Shown: piece after piece, positions 33,748-42,548 of the stretch
Position numbering within the stretch: position 1 is the first letter of the stretch
Layout of the letters: every line of letters starts with the position of its first letter
Origin: Prevotella sp. 885
GTDB lineage: Bacteria > Bacteroidota > Bacteroidia > Bacteroidales > Bacteroidaceae
DNA length: 64,000 nucleotides
Direction of reading: 5' to 3'
Assembly (NCBI RefSeq): GCF_002265625.1
Contig: NZ_NOVE01000009.1
Location: 23,961-87,960, forward strand
Position numbers and translations under genes: made by a program
Notes under the pieces: generated by a model
Databases searched by the model: none
Told to the model about the DNA's origin: nothing
What the model saw: the letters and a program-made list of their open reading frames with translations, nothing else

Positions 33748-35973
33748 TTACTTAAGATAATCATCGAAATAACGCGAAATTCTCTCATGGAGATGCACGC
33801 TCTGGTGTCCGCGCATGTTGTGCGGCTCGCCCGGATAAACGAAGAAGTCGGGCTGTGTGCCCACCTTTATACATTCCTTGAGGAACGAAAGGCAATGCTG
33901 CGGCACGACAGTAGGGTCGTTATATCCTGTAATGATCTGCAGTCTGCCCTTGAGGTCCTTCGCCTTGTTGATGAGCGATGTTTTCTCGTAGCCCTCGGGG
34001 TTGGCCTGAGGTGTGTCCATGTAACGTTCGCCATACATCACCTCGTACCAGCGCCAGTCAATAACCGGACCGCCAGCTACGCCCACCTTGAAGACGTCAG
34101 GATAGTTGGTCATAAGCGAGATGGTCATAAATCCGCCGAAGCTCCATCCGTGTACGCCAATCTTGTCTGCATCCACGTAAGGCAGGGTCTTCAGATATTC
34201 CACACCAGTCATCTGGTCCTTCATCTCCACCTGTCCGAGCTGACGGAACGTAGCCTGCTCGAAAGCCTTGCCACGATGCTCGCTGCCTCTGTTGTCGAGG
34301 ATGAAGAGCAGATATCCCTTCTGAGCCATATAAGTCTCCCATCCGCGACTGCAGTAGTTCCAGCGAGCATCCACGTTATGGGCGTGCGGGCCACCATATA
34401 CATATATGATAGTGGGATACTTCTTGTTCGGGTCGAAGTTCGTAGGCTTCACCATGCGATAGTAGAGGTCGGTCTTTCCGTCGTCAGCCTTAATAGTGCC
34501 GCAAGAATACTCGGGCACGTCGTAGCCCTTCCACGGATTCTCAGCCTTGAAGTAAGATGTCTTCTTGCCGCTTGCTATATCCACGATGGCAATGTTGCGG
34601 GGAATGTCCGGAGTTGAGTAGTTGTCGTAGAGGCTTGTGCCGTCTTCGCTCAGCACGCTGTTGTGCCATCCCTTGCCGTTGTCGTCCACAAGGCGGCGCT
34701 TGCCGTTGTCCACCGATACAGAGAAGATATTGCGCTGAATGGGGTTAGCCTCGTTGGAAGCTATCACGATTTCGTGGCGCTTTGCGTTGAATCCGAGCAC
34801 CTCCATAACCTCCCATTCGCCGCTTGTGAGCTGCTTCACGTCCAGCGAAACGGTGTTGCTTGCCATGCGGCTGCCGTTCTTGCCGAGAGCGCAGAGATAA
34901 AGGTGCTTATATCCGTCCTTACGTGTCTGCATTATGAACTTGGTGTTGTCCCAAGGAAGGAACAGGATGGGGTCCTGCGGCTCCACGTATCGCTCGTCAG
35001 TCTCGCGATAAAGCTCGGCTGTCTTCTCGCCTGTCTTGGCGCTATAGCATGTGAGGCGGCAGTCGTTCTGGTCGCGGTTCACCTCAAACATATAGACGCT
35101 CTCGCCGTCTGGGCTCCAAGCTATGTTGGTGAAGTAGCGGTCTGTCGGGTCACCAGCCTTGAGATAAACTGTCTTACCGGTCTTCATGTCGAACACGCCG
35201 ACAGTAACCTTGTGTGAAGTCTCGCCAGCCATCGGATATCTTGACGGGGCATACTTGGCTATAACCGACTCGCCCTCATCCATATTCGTAAACACGGGGT
35301 CGGGGATTTCCACCTGAGGATAGTCCGTCACCATACTCTGGTCCATGCGATAGAAAGCCAGCTTCTCGCCGTCTGGTGAGAAATAAGTGCCCTTTCTGAT
35401 GCCGAACTCGTCACGATGAACAGCCTGTCCGTAGACGATGTCGCGTGATCCGTCCTCTGAAAGCTGCCATTTGCTGTCGCCCTTCTTCACGTAGAGGTTG
35501 TCGTCCTTGAGGATGGCAGCCGCTCCGCTCTTTGTGTTGAGCTCCAGTACTGCCTCGCCGTCCTCCATGTCCATGCGGTCAACGAGGTTGTGGCGCTTGA
35601 AGTCGACCATATAAATCACGTCGCCTGACTGCACCATCACCACCGGCTTGCCGGCAAAGGGGAAGGATGCGCCCATAAGCGAGCGTGCCTTGATGTCCTT
35701 CGTAGGACCAGCCCACTGATTGAACTGTGCCAGCGTCATCAGCTCCGTCTCCTTGCCCGTCTTCTTGTCCACCAGGTAGCAGGCGTTGCGGTCAAGGCGA
35801 ACCAGCTGATTGCCCCACCAGGTGCAATACTTGTTCTGGGGCTGCATATCGCGGAAGTTGGTGCCGCCGAAGTTCAGGTCCTCCAGAGTGAAATGTTTCA
35901 GTTCCTGTGCGCTCATCGGAGTAGATGCCAATAATGAGAACAATGCAATGGAAATTAGTTTAGTCTTCATCAT
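33748..35973 (-). CDS. Exported S9B dipeptidyl/tripeptidyl peptidase
   Basis: A 741-residue serine peptidase of the DPP IV family that removes dipeptides or tripeptides after proline in the periplasm. The start at MMKTKLISIALFSLL gives a proper signal peptide (cleavage near MSAQ). A 45-residue extension in the same frame overlaps the upstream gene and carries no signal, so it was discarded. A beta-propeller spans about 60-460. The alpha/beta hydrolase domain has HGWSFGGFMT with the nucleophile Ser, GYNDPTVVPQH with the Asp, and PGEPHNMRGH with the His. The gene overlaps the rlmL-like gene by 14 bases (ATGATGAAGACTAA), so translation is probably coupled. Such enzymes support peptide feeding. 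Confidence 0.9.
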   Translation of the reverse strand: MMKTKLISIALFSLLASTPMSAQELKHFTLEDLNFGGTNFRDMQPQNKYCTWWGNQLVRLDRNACYLVDKKTGKETELMTLAQFNQWAGPTKDIKARSLMGASFPFAGKPVVMVQSGDVIYMVDFKRHNLVDRMDMEDGEAVLELNTKSGAAAILKDDNLYVKKGDSKWQLSEDGSRDIVYGQAVHRDEFGIRKGTYFSPDGEKLAFYRMDQSMVTDYPQVEIPDPVFTNMDEGESVIAKYAPSRYPMAGETSHKVTVGVFDMKTGKTVYLKAGDPTDRYFTNIAWSPDGESVYMFEVNRDQNDCRLTCYSAKTGEKTAELYRETDERYVEPQDPILFLPWDNTKFIMQTRKDGYKHLYLCALGKNGSRMASNTVSLDVKQLTSGEWEVMEVLGFNAKRHEIVIASNEANPIQRNIFSVSVDNGKRRLVDDNGKGWHNSVLSEDGTSLYDNYSTPDIPRNIAIVDIASGKKTSYFKAENPWKGYDVPEYSCGTIKADDGKTDLYYRMVKPTNFDPNKKYPTIIYVYGGPHAHNVDARWNYCSRGWETYMAQKGYLLFILDNRGSEHRGKAFEQATFRQLGQVEMKDQMTGVEYLKTLPYVDADKIGVHGWSFGGFMTISLMTNYPDVFKVGVAGGPVIDWRWYEVMYGERYMDTPQANPEGYEKTSLINKAKDLKGRLQIITGYNDPTVVPQHCLSFLKECIKVGTQPDFFVYPGEPHNMRGHQSVHLHERISRYFDDYLK

Positions 35974-37444
35974 CAAAATTACGTTTGTTTGAGAATTTTC
36001 TATTGCTCTTGCCCGGCTTGCCGCCCTTTGAGAAGCCTCCCTTGGCGAAACCGCCCTGACGCTTGTACGATCCGCGCTCGTCGTCATTGTCCTGGAACTT
36101 TCCGCCACGACGGTCGCCGCCGCGTCGGTCAGAGTCTCTGCCCTGACGTTCCATAGAGCGGAACTTGAATGAGCGGATGTCAGCCTCAGCGTTTTCCTCG
36201 TCCTCGTCCAGACGCTTCTTAAACTCGCGGTTCTTCTTGAAGCGATGCTTCTCTGCCATCTGACGCTTCTCGTCCTCAGTCTTCACCACGCCGCCGTCCT
36301 GACGAAAGTCCTTCATGGTGCCGTCGAAGATGGCATACTTGCGGAACTCGCACTCCAACGATCCGTTATAAACCGGAATCTTGATGGATGGCTTCAGACC
36401 GATGGCCTCGAAGCATTCCTCGCGGTAGCTCAGCACCCAAGCCTCGTTGCCCATGAAAGCATGCTTCAGACGCTCGCCAATCATCTTATATGTATTGAGG
36501 AGGTTAGGCGTAGAGATGCGCTCGCCGTAAGGAGGATTGGTCACCATGATGCTCTTGTCGGCAGGCTTCTTGAAGTCCTTGAAGTCAGCATGCTCCACGG
36601 TGATGTCCTTTGTGAGACCTGCTGCACGAACGTTAAGACGGGCTGTGTTAACGGCCTTCATGTCCACGTCGTAACCATAGATATGGTGTGTGAACTCGCG
36701 CTCCTGCGAGTCATCGTTATAAATCTTGTCGAAGAGTTCCTCGTCGAAGTCGGGCCACTTCTCGAAGGCGAAGCTCTTGCGGAAGATGCCAGGGCTCATG
36801 TTATGGGCGATGAGAGCAGCCTCCACGAGCAGCGTTCCCGAACCGCACATAGGGTCGATGAAGTCGCAGTCGCCGTTCCATCCGGTCATCATAATCATAC
36901 CTGCAGCCAGCACCTCGTTGAGCGGAGCCTCCACCGACTCCTGACGGTAGCCGCGACGATGGAGCGACTCGCCACTTGAGTCGAGCGACAGCGTAGCGTC
37001 AGCCTCTGCGATGTGGATGTTCAGGCGTATGTCAGGATTGCTGACAGAGATGTTAGGACGTGTGCCGGTCTTCTCTCTGAACTGGTCGACGATGGCGTCC
37101 TTCACCTTATAGGTAACGAAGCGTGAATTGCGAAATTCCTCAGAATAAACTACAGAGTCCACGGAGAAAGTCTTTCCCTTCTCTATATACTGTCCCCAGT
37201 CTATCTTCTTAATCTCTTCATACACTTCGTCCGCAGAGCGGGCCTTGAATCTTGCGATAGGCTTCAGAATTCTGATGGCCGTGTGGAGTTGGAAGTTGGC
37301 ACGATACATCATTTCCTTATCGCCGGTAAACGAAACCATACGACGACCTATCTGCACATTGTTTGCCCCCATCTGGGTAAGCTCTCTTGCCAAAACGGGC
37401 TCCAGTCCCATGAATGTTTTGGCAATAAGTTCAAATTCATTCAT
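35960..37444 (-). CDS. RlmL-like rRNA methyltransferase with THUMP domain and low-complexity tail
   Basis: A 494-residue SAM-dependent RNA methyltransferase. A THUMP RNA-binding domain covers about 45-155. CDFIDPMCGSGTLLVEAAL (about 194-212) is the SAM and base-side loop, and VTNPPYGER (about 304-312) is the catalytic NPPY of N2-guanine enzymes such as RlmL (m2G2445 of 23S rRNA). It lacks the second methyltransferase domain of E. coli RlmKL. The last 105 residues are charged and rich in Lys, Arg, Gly and Asp, with RGG-like and GGF/KGG repeats. It overlaps the S9 peptidase by 14 bases. A TAnnTTTG box is 32 bases upstream. Confidence 0.87.
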   Translation of the reverse strand: MNEFELIAKTFMGLEPVLARELTQMGANNVQIGRRMVSFTGDKEMMYRANFQLHTAIRILKPIARFKARSADEVYEEIKKIDWGQYIEKGKTFSVDSVVYSEEFRNSRFVTYKVKDAIVDQFREKTGTRPNISVSNPDIRLNIHIAEADATLSLDSSGESLHRRGYRQESVEAPLNEVLAAGMIMMTGWNGDCDFIDPMCGSGTLLVEAALIAHNMSPGIFRKSFAFEKWPDFDEELFDKIYNDDSQEREFTHHIYGYDVDMKAVNTARLNVRAAGLTKDITVEHADFKDFKKPADKSIMVTNPPYGERISTPNLLNTYKMIGERLKHAFMGNEAWVLSYREECFEAIGLKPSIKIPVYNGSLECEFRKYAIFDGTMKDFRQDGGVVKTEDEKRQMAEKHRFKKNREFKKRLDEDEENAEADIRSFKFRSMERQGRDSDRRGGDRRGGKFQDNDDERGSYKRQGGFAKGGFSKGGKPGKSNRKFSNKRNFDDED

Positions 37445-37475
37445 ATCTTATATTGATGCAATATTTTTCTGCCTA

Positions 37476-37483
37476 CAAAATTA
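37476..37483 (-). promoter_or_regulatory. -7 promoter box of the rlmL-like gene
   Basis: TAATTTTG on the minus strand matches TAnnTTTG, 31 bases before the start codon. Confidence 0.55.
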
Positions 37484-37598
37484 ATAATAAATATTTAGCT
37501 ATGACTCATTTGTCCCCTAAATTTAACATATCAATTTTCACAATAACGTTGTAACACGATTGTAATATGTGTTTAAACATGGTGTAACATCAAGATTC

Positions 37599-37606
37599 TA
37601 ACTTTG
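37599..37606 (+). promoter_or_regulatory. -7 promoter box of the phosphate transporter gene
   Basis: TAACTTTG matches TAnnTTTG, 28 bases before the ATG at 37635. Confidence 0.6.
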
Positions 37607-37634
37607 CAGCAGAAAAATAAAGACAAACAAATAT

Positions 37635-39881
37635 ATGGAACCAATTTATTTATGCATCGTCGTCTTTCTGCTATGTCTTGCAGTATTCGACCTTTTCGTG
37701 GGTGTCAGCAACGACGCCGTCAACTTTCTCAACAGCGCCATTGGAGCTAAAGTGGCGAAGTTTCGAACCGTCCTTATCGTCGCCTCGGCAGGTGTGGCAA
37801 TAGGAGCTATAATGTCTTCGGGCATGATGGACGTGGCAAGACACGGCATCATGCAGCCGTCCAACTTCTCCTTCTACGACGTGATGACTATCTTCCTTGC
37901 GGTCATGGTGACGGACATCATCGTCCTCGACATGTTCAACACGCTCGGAATGCCAACCTCCACCACAGTTTCATTGGTGTTCGAGCTTCTCGGAGGTACG
38001 TTCATCCTCGCCGTCCTGAAGGTGGCAGCCGACCCTAATCTTGCCTTCAGCGACCTCCTCAATACGGACAAGGCATTGAGCGTCATCATAGCCATCTTCG
38101 TGAGTGTTGCCATCGCCTTCGTGTTCGGTATTATCGTACAATGGCTCTCGCGTATTGTCTTCACATTCAATTACAAGCGCCATTCTCGTTACTCCATCGC
38201 CATCTTCGGCGGCATCGCTTTCACAGCCCTCGCTTACTTTATCTTCCTCAAGGGCATCGCCAAGTCGCACTACATCGCTGAGGACGTACGCACATGGGTG
38301 GAGGCTAACACGCAGATGCTCCTCCTTGCCACTTTCGTAGGCTCGTCCATCGTCATGGAGGTGCTCCATCTGCTCCGCGTCAACATCTTCCGCCTTATCG
38401 TCCTTATGGGAACATTTGCCCTCGCTATGGCATTCGCAGGCAACGACCTCGTCAACTTCATCGGCGTGCCTCTCGCAGGACTCGACTCATACAACGACTA
38501 TGTGGCCAACTCTGGTGGCGTAGGCGTATCACACTTCATGATGGACTCGCTCAACGGTAGCGCCCAGACACCTCCCGTCTATCTCTTTGCTGCCGGCGTG
38601 GTAATGATTGTGGCTATGGCTACATCCAAGAAAGCCCAGAACGTAATCAAGACCAGCGTAGACCTTGCACGTCAGGACGAAGGCGACGAGATGTTCGGTT
38701 CGAGCCGTGCTGCACGCAGCATCGTTAGAGTGACACAGGAGTCGTCAAGCTGGATTTCACAATACATGCCCAAGAGCATCGCACGCTGGATTGACAGCCG
38801 CTTCAACAAGGAAGAGGCAGAACTTAACGAAGGCGCTGCCTTTGACGTGGTACGTGCAGCCATCAACCTTGTGCTTGCTTCGCTCCTCATCACCGTCGGC
38901 ACCAACTACAAGTTGCCGCTTTCCACCACTTACGTTACGTTCATGGTGGCTATGGGATCGAGCCTTGCCGACCGTGCATGGAGCCGTGAGAGCGCAGTAT
39001 TCCGCGTAACAGGTGTGATAAGTGTCATCGGTGGATGGTTTATCACAGCAGGTGTAGCCTTCGTTTCCTGCGCAATTGTCTGCATCATAATGTATTACGG
39101 CGGCATTGTTGCCAAGATAGCATTCATGGCTCTCGTCGTCTTCCTCCTCATCCGCAGCAACCGCAAGTATGCCGAGAAGGAGAAGGACGCAGACAAGGAG
39201 GACGTGTTCCGTCTGATGATGCGCACCCGCGACCCGGAGATTGTCTGGGACCTCCTTGCAAAGCACGTATCGCGCACACAGAGCTTTACCACACGCTTCG
39301 TAATGCAGAACTTCAACGCCATCATCGACGGACTGGAAAGCGAGCGTGCAAAGACACTACGCCGTGTCTCAAACGACTTGGCAAAGGAAAAGATTGAGCT
39401 TAAGAAGTATCGCCGTCAGGAGCTTCTCGCCTTGAGACGCGTACCCACAGAGATTGCCATAGAGCGAAACACATGGTTCCACCTCGGCATCAACTCTTCA
39501 GAGCAGTTCATCTATTGTCTCCGCCGCATCCTCGACCCTGTAAAGGAGCACGTCGACAACAACTTCAATCCGCTTCCGGCTGAGTACATTGAGGAGTTCC
39601 GTCCCATCCGCGCTCAGATCAACGACCTCATGCAGCAGACCGAATCGCAGATTTCAACATGCCGCTTCGAGAACTATCGCGAGACACTATCCCTCGCCGA
39701 CCAATGCAAGGACGAGCTTTCTGTTATCCGCAAGAAGCATATCGACCGCATACAGCAGAGCAAGGACAACAGCAAGCTGCAGGTTTCGCTCGTCTATCTC
39801 AACCTCCTGCAGGAGAGCCAGCAGCTCCTCAGCAACATGCGCCATCAGCTGAGAGCAGCCAAGAAGTTCATAGACAACTGA
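37635..39881 (+). CDS. PiT-family inorganic phosphate transporter with long C-terminal domain
   Basis: A 748-residue inner-membrane transporter for phosphate-metal complexes. The first 500 residues hold about ten membrane segments and the two PiT repeats: FVGVSNDAVNFLNSAIGAK (about 22-40) and FAGNDLVNFIGVPLAGLDS (about 274-292), each with the conserved GxND(x)xNF core. The last 230 residues are soluble, helical and charged (RVSNDLAKEKIELKKYRRQE and similar). They are much longer than in E. coli PitA (499 aa), recalling a fused PhoU-like helical regulator. The gene is monocistronic, with a promoter 30 bases upstream and a hairpin after the stop. Confidence 0.87.
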   Translation: MEPIYLCIVVFLLCLAVFDLFVGVSNDAVNFLNSAIGAKVAKFRTVLIVASAGVAIGAIMSSGMMDVARHGIMQPSNFSFYDVMTIFLAVMVTDIIVLDMFNTLGMPTSTTVSLVFELLGGTFILAVLKVAADPNLAFSDLLNTDKALSVIIAIFVSVAIAFVFGIIVQWLSRIVFTFNYKRHSRYSIAIFGGIAFTALAYFIFLKGIAKSHYIAEDVRTWVEANTQMLLLATFVGSSIVMEVLHLLRVNIFRLIVLMGTFALAMAFAGNDLVNFIGVPLAGLDSYNDYVANSGGVGVSHFMMDSLNGSAQTPPVYLFAAGVVMIVAMATSKKAQNVIKTSVDLARQDEGDEMFGSSRAARSIVRVTQESSSWISQYMPKSIARWIDSRFNKEEAELNEGAAFDVVRAAINLVLASLLITVGTNYKLPLSTTYVTFMVAMGSSLADRAWSRESAVFRVTGVISVIGGWFITAGVAFVSCAIVCIIMYYGGIVAKIAFMALVVFLLIRSNRKYAEKEKDADKEDVFRLMMRTRDPEIVWDLLAKHVSRTQSFTTRFVMQNFNAIIDGLESERAKTLRRVSNDLAKEKIELKKYRRQELLALRRVPTEIAIERNTWFHLGINSSEQFIYCLRRILDPVKEHVDNNFNPLPAEYIEEFRPIRAQINDLMQQTESQISTCRFENYRETLSLADQCKDELSVIRKKHIDRIQQSKDNSKLQVSLVYLNLLQESQQLLSNMRHQLRAAKKFIDN

Positions 39882-39919
39882 TCTGCATCAGTTCACAATA
39901 CAATCAATCGAGATTCAGA

Positions 39920-39955
39920 AGGGGTGTCGCATTTCGCGACGCCCCTCTATCGTTT
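39920..39955 (+). terminator. Terminator after the phosphate transporter
   Basis: AGGGGTGTCGC (39920-39930) pairs with GCGACGCCCCT (39936-39946), one G-U, five-base loop. The T tail is interrupted. Confidence 0.7.
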
Positions 39956-39994
39956 CTTTCATCAGGAAAAACATAGAAATACAGGGATGGAATC

Positions 39995-40152
39995 TTGTCA
40001 TTTGGTCATCTTGTCATCTTGTCAAAATCAAATTCTGAATATCGTTATTTAGCTCTATAGAATAATATATTTAATATATATTATACTATAGGAGTCTGAC
40101 AAACACTTTCGCTTTCTCATTTTGACAAAATGACAAAATGACAAGATGACAA
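39995..40152. repeat. Intergenic inverted-repeat element with TTGTCATY arrays and central AT palindrome
   Basis: Four copies of an octamer near TTGTCATY lie at 39995-40027, ending TTGTCAAA. Their inverted counterparts lie at 40118-40152. Between them is a palindrome at 40055-40091 (CTATAG at both ends, 16-base arms with one mismatch). No coding frame of note lies inside. The build is the same as the element at 7055-7264 although the sequences differ. Confidence 0.7.
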
Positions 40153-40171
40153 TCAGAATTGCGCTTGCGCT

Positions 40172-40235
40172 ACTTTGCACGTCGTAAAGGAGAACTTTGG
40201 ATATTGTAAAAGTCAACTTTGCACGTCGTAAAGGA
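40172..40235. repeat. Two direct copies of a 20-base repeat
   Basis: ACTTTGCACGTCGTAAAGGA occurs at 40172-40191 and again at 40216-40235, a period of 44 bases. The copies are identical and each is followed by a similar AACT-containing stretch. They lie between the inverted-repeat element and murQ. Confidence 0.8.
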
Positions 40236-40264
40236 CAACTATTGCATAAGCGGAGATTACGCCG

Positions 40265-40272
40265 TATCTTTG
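40265..40272 (+). promoter_or_regulatory. Promoter-like box pointing antisense into murQ
   Basis: TATCTTTG matches TAnnTTTG on the plus strand. No sense gene follows; a transcript would run against the 3' end of murQ. Confidence 0.35.
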
Positions 40273-40319
40273 CAGCATAAACGGAAGAATGCAGATGGCT
40301 GTCCACTCCCGTCCCCTCC

Positions 40320-41126
40320 TCACATTTCCTCTGCCTTCTTCACACTTCCAGCCTGCAATATCAGCCTTTCAGCCTCCTTACGGTCTGTTATCTGCGGATT
40401 GCGTTCCATGAAAATGCGGACAGCGCGGTCAATAAGTTTGGCATTTATCAGTTTGGCATTCACCATCTTGTTGCCCTCCACCCTGCCAAGTCTGATTTCC
40501 ACCGTAGTGCTAATCATGTCGAGACACATCTTCTGCGACGTTCCAGCCTTCATGCGAGTGGAGCCTGTTACAAACTCCGGTCCGGTGATCACCTCCACTG
40601 CATAATCAGCCTCACGGGATATGGGCGAGTCAGGATTGTTGACAATACATCCCGTAGCTATTCCTGCCTCACGACAACGCTTCAATGCGGCAAGGACGAA
40701 AGGAGTTGTGCCGCTGGCAGAGAAACCTACAACAATGTCCTTAACGCTGACACCTCGCTTTGTCAGTTGCTCCCAGCCGTTCTGCAGGTCGTCCTCCCGC
40801 GACTCGCGTGTCTGCGTCAGACAGCCCGTACCTCCGGGGAATATGGCCTGAATCTGCGTTCCGTCGGTGCCATACGTGTTCTGCACCTCAATGGTGTCGA
40901 GCGTAGCCAACCGTCCGCCCGTGCCGCAGCCCACATAGAAGAGTCTGCCACCCTCGCGAAGCCTCTCCTCGATGGCACTTATCAGACTGTTCAGCCGCGG
41001 CAGGGCCTTGCCGACAGCCACAGCCACCGACATGCTCTCATTGTTAATTCCCTCGGTAATCTGCTCCACAGTCATCTGCTCCAAATGGTCGTAGTGCGAC
41101 GACTGCTCAGTAATGCGTGTCTCCAT
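40320..41126 (-). CDS. murQ: N-acetylmuramic acid 6-phosphate etherase
   Basis: A 268-residue SIS-domain enzyme that removes the lactyl ether of MurNAc-6-phosphate to give GlcNAc-6-phosphate in cell-wall recycling. EQSSHYDHLEQMTVEQITEG is the usual N-terminal helix. FYVGCGTGGRLATLDTIEV (about 63-81) is the sugar-phosphate loop. VVGFSASGTTPFVLAAL (about 131-147) is the SIS core, and TGPEFVTGSTRMKAGTSQK (about 180-198) is the MurQ signature with the catalytic Glu. It is about 30 residues shorter than E. coli MurQ (298), losing part of the C-terminal helical UBA-like region. A TAnnTTTG box lies upstream. No MurNAc transporter or kinase gene is adjacent. Confidence 0.9.
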   Translation of the reverse strand: METRITEQSSHYDHLEQMTVEQITEGINNESMSVAVAVGKALPRLNSLISAIEERLREGGRLFYVGCGTGGRLATLDTIEVQNTYGTDGTQIQAIFPGGTGCLTQTRESREDDLQNGWEQLTKRGVSVKDIVVGFSASGTTPFVLAALKRCREAGIATGCIVNNPDSPISREADYAVEVITGPEFVTGSTRMKAGTSQKMCLDMISTTVEIRLGRVEGNKMVNAKLINAKLIDRAVRIFMERNPQITDRKEAERLILQAGSVKKAEEM

Positions 41127-41151
41127 AGAATTCCTCCATTTATAAAGTCCA

Positions 41152-41159
41152 CAAAGGTA
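41152..41159 (-). promoter_or_regulatory. -7 promoter box of murQ
   Basis: TACCTTTG on the minus strand, 25 bases before the start; it matches TAnnTTTG. Confidence 0.55.
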
Positions 41160-41177
41160 GCGTTTTTTATGGACACA

Positions 41178-41220
41178 AAAAAAGCCAAAAGAAAGTTTTT
41201 ATCTCCCTTTTGGCTTTATG
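41178..41220 (-). terminator. Terminator of the nqr operon
   Basis: On the minus strand AAAGCCAAAAG pairs with CTTTTGGCTTT, followed by a run of T. It lies between nqrF and murQ. Confidence 0.88.
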
Positions 41221-41258
41221 TTTAAGCTACGTGAAATGTTCACGCAATAAGTTTCGGT

Positions 41259-42530
41259 TTATCCGAAGTTGTCATACATGATACTTTCGGGATCCACTCC
41301 GAGCGAATCGAGATAGTCGGTAACAGTCTTGATAAGCATTGGAGGTCCGCAGAGATAGTACTCGCAGTCCTCGGGAGCCTCGTGATCCTTCAAGTAGGTG
41401 TCGCGGATGCAGTTGACGGCAAATCCCTCGTAGTACTTCACGCCCTGAGCATCGGCAATGGGGTCCTTGCGGTCGAGCGAGAGGTGGAAGTGGAAGTTGG
41501 GGAATTCCTTCTCCAGTTCCCAGAAATCCTCGAGGAAGAACGCCTCACCGAGAGCACGTGCGCCGTAGAAGAAGTGGAGCTCGCGGTCTGTAGTGTGGAG
41601 CGTCTTGGTCATGTGCATGATCTGAGCGCGGAGCGGAGCCATACCGGCACCACCACCAATCCAGATCATCTCCTTGCCTGAGGTGAAGTTAGGATGGAAG
41701 TCGCCGTAAGGACCTGACATCATAACCTTGTCGCCCGGCTTGAGTGAGAAGATGTATGACGAAGCGATACCTGTGGGCACGTTCTGGAAGCCCACCTGCG
41801 GACGCGGCAGGAACGGCGTTGTGGCGATACGCACGGTAAGGGTGATGATGTCGCCCTCGTCGGGGTAGTTGGCCATTGAGTAGGCACGTACTGTGGGGTT
41901 GGGGTTGTGTGCCTTGAGTGAGAAGATATTAAACTTCTCCCATGCGCCGATATAGTCCTTGCCGATAAGGTCCTTGTCGAAGTCCTTGTCGTAGTCGATG
42001 CAGTCGTATGCCGGAATCTTGATCTGAGCGTACGAACCAGGAACGAAGTCCATGTGCTCTCCAGGAGGCAGAGCCACCTTAAACTCCTTGATGAACGACG
42101 ATACGTTCTTGTTGGAGATAACCTCGCACTCCCATTCCTTGACACCCATAACCGAATCGGGCACCTTTATCTTCATGTCAGACTTGACCTTGCATTGGCA
42201 TCCGAGACGCCAGTTGTCCTTGATTTGCTTACGTGTGAAGTGGGGCTTCTCAGAATCGAGAATCTCGCCGCCACCCTCGAGCACCTGCACCTTGCATTGT
42301 CCGCAGCTGGCCTTACCGCCGCATGCAGAGGGAAGGAAGATGCCGTTCTCGTTAAGCGTGGTCATGAGTGACGAACCCTGCGGCACGTTGATGGTCTTGT
42401 CGCCATTGATTTCGATGTTGACATTACCGCTCGGGCTAAGGAACTTCTTTGCAACGAGCAGGATGACAACCAAGAGGAGTATCACAACGAGGAAAACTCC
42501 GATACTTGCAAATATAAATGATGTATTCAT
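41259..42530 (-). CDS. nqrF: Na+-translocating NADH:quinone reductase subunit F
   Basis: A 423-residue subunit that takes electrons from NADH. One N-terminal membrane helix (about 6-28) is followed by a plant-type 2Fe-2S domain with Cys70, Cys76, Cys79 and Cys111. A ferredoxin-reductase module comes next: RAYSMANYP (about 217-225) for FAD, GGGAGMAPLRAQIMH (about 291-305) for NADH, and a C-terminus ending SIMYDNFG. It is the last gene of nqrABCDEF and is followed by a strong terminator. Electrons pass from its 2Fe-2S centre toward NqrC and NqrB while Na+ is exported. Confidence 0.96.
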   Translation of the reverse strand: MNTSFIFASIGVFLVVILLLVVILLVAKKFLSPSGNVNIEINGDKTINVPQGSSLMTTLNENGIFLPSACGGKASCGQCKVQVLEGGGEILDSEKPHFTRKQIKDNWRLGCQCKVKSDMKIKVPDSVMGVKEWECEVISNKNVSSFIKEFKVALPPGEHMDFVPGSYAQIKIPAYDCIDYDKDFDKDLIGKDYIGAWEKFNIFSLKAHNPNPTVRAYSMANYPDEGDIITLTVRIATTPFLPRPQVGFQNVPTGIASSYIFSLKPGDKVMMSGPYGDFHPNFTSGKEMIWIGGGAGMAPLRAQIMHMTKTLHTTDRELHFFYGARALGEAFFLEDFWELEKEFPNFHFHLSLDRKDPIADAQGVKYYEGFAVNCIRDTYLKDHEAPEDCEYYLCGPPMLIKTVTDYLDSLGVDPESIMYDNFG

Positions 42531-42548
42531 AGCGTTGAGTCCTCCTTA

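Noticed and set aside
35974..36108. 45-codon upstream extension of the S9 peptidase frame
   Set aside because: It runs through the 3' end of the rlmL-like gene, is arginine- and serine-rich without a signal peptide, and the MMKTKL start gives a proper signal sequence.
39995..40152. TTGTCATY array read as a possible CRISPR
   Set aside because: Units are contiguous 8-mers without unique spacers.
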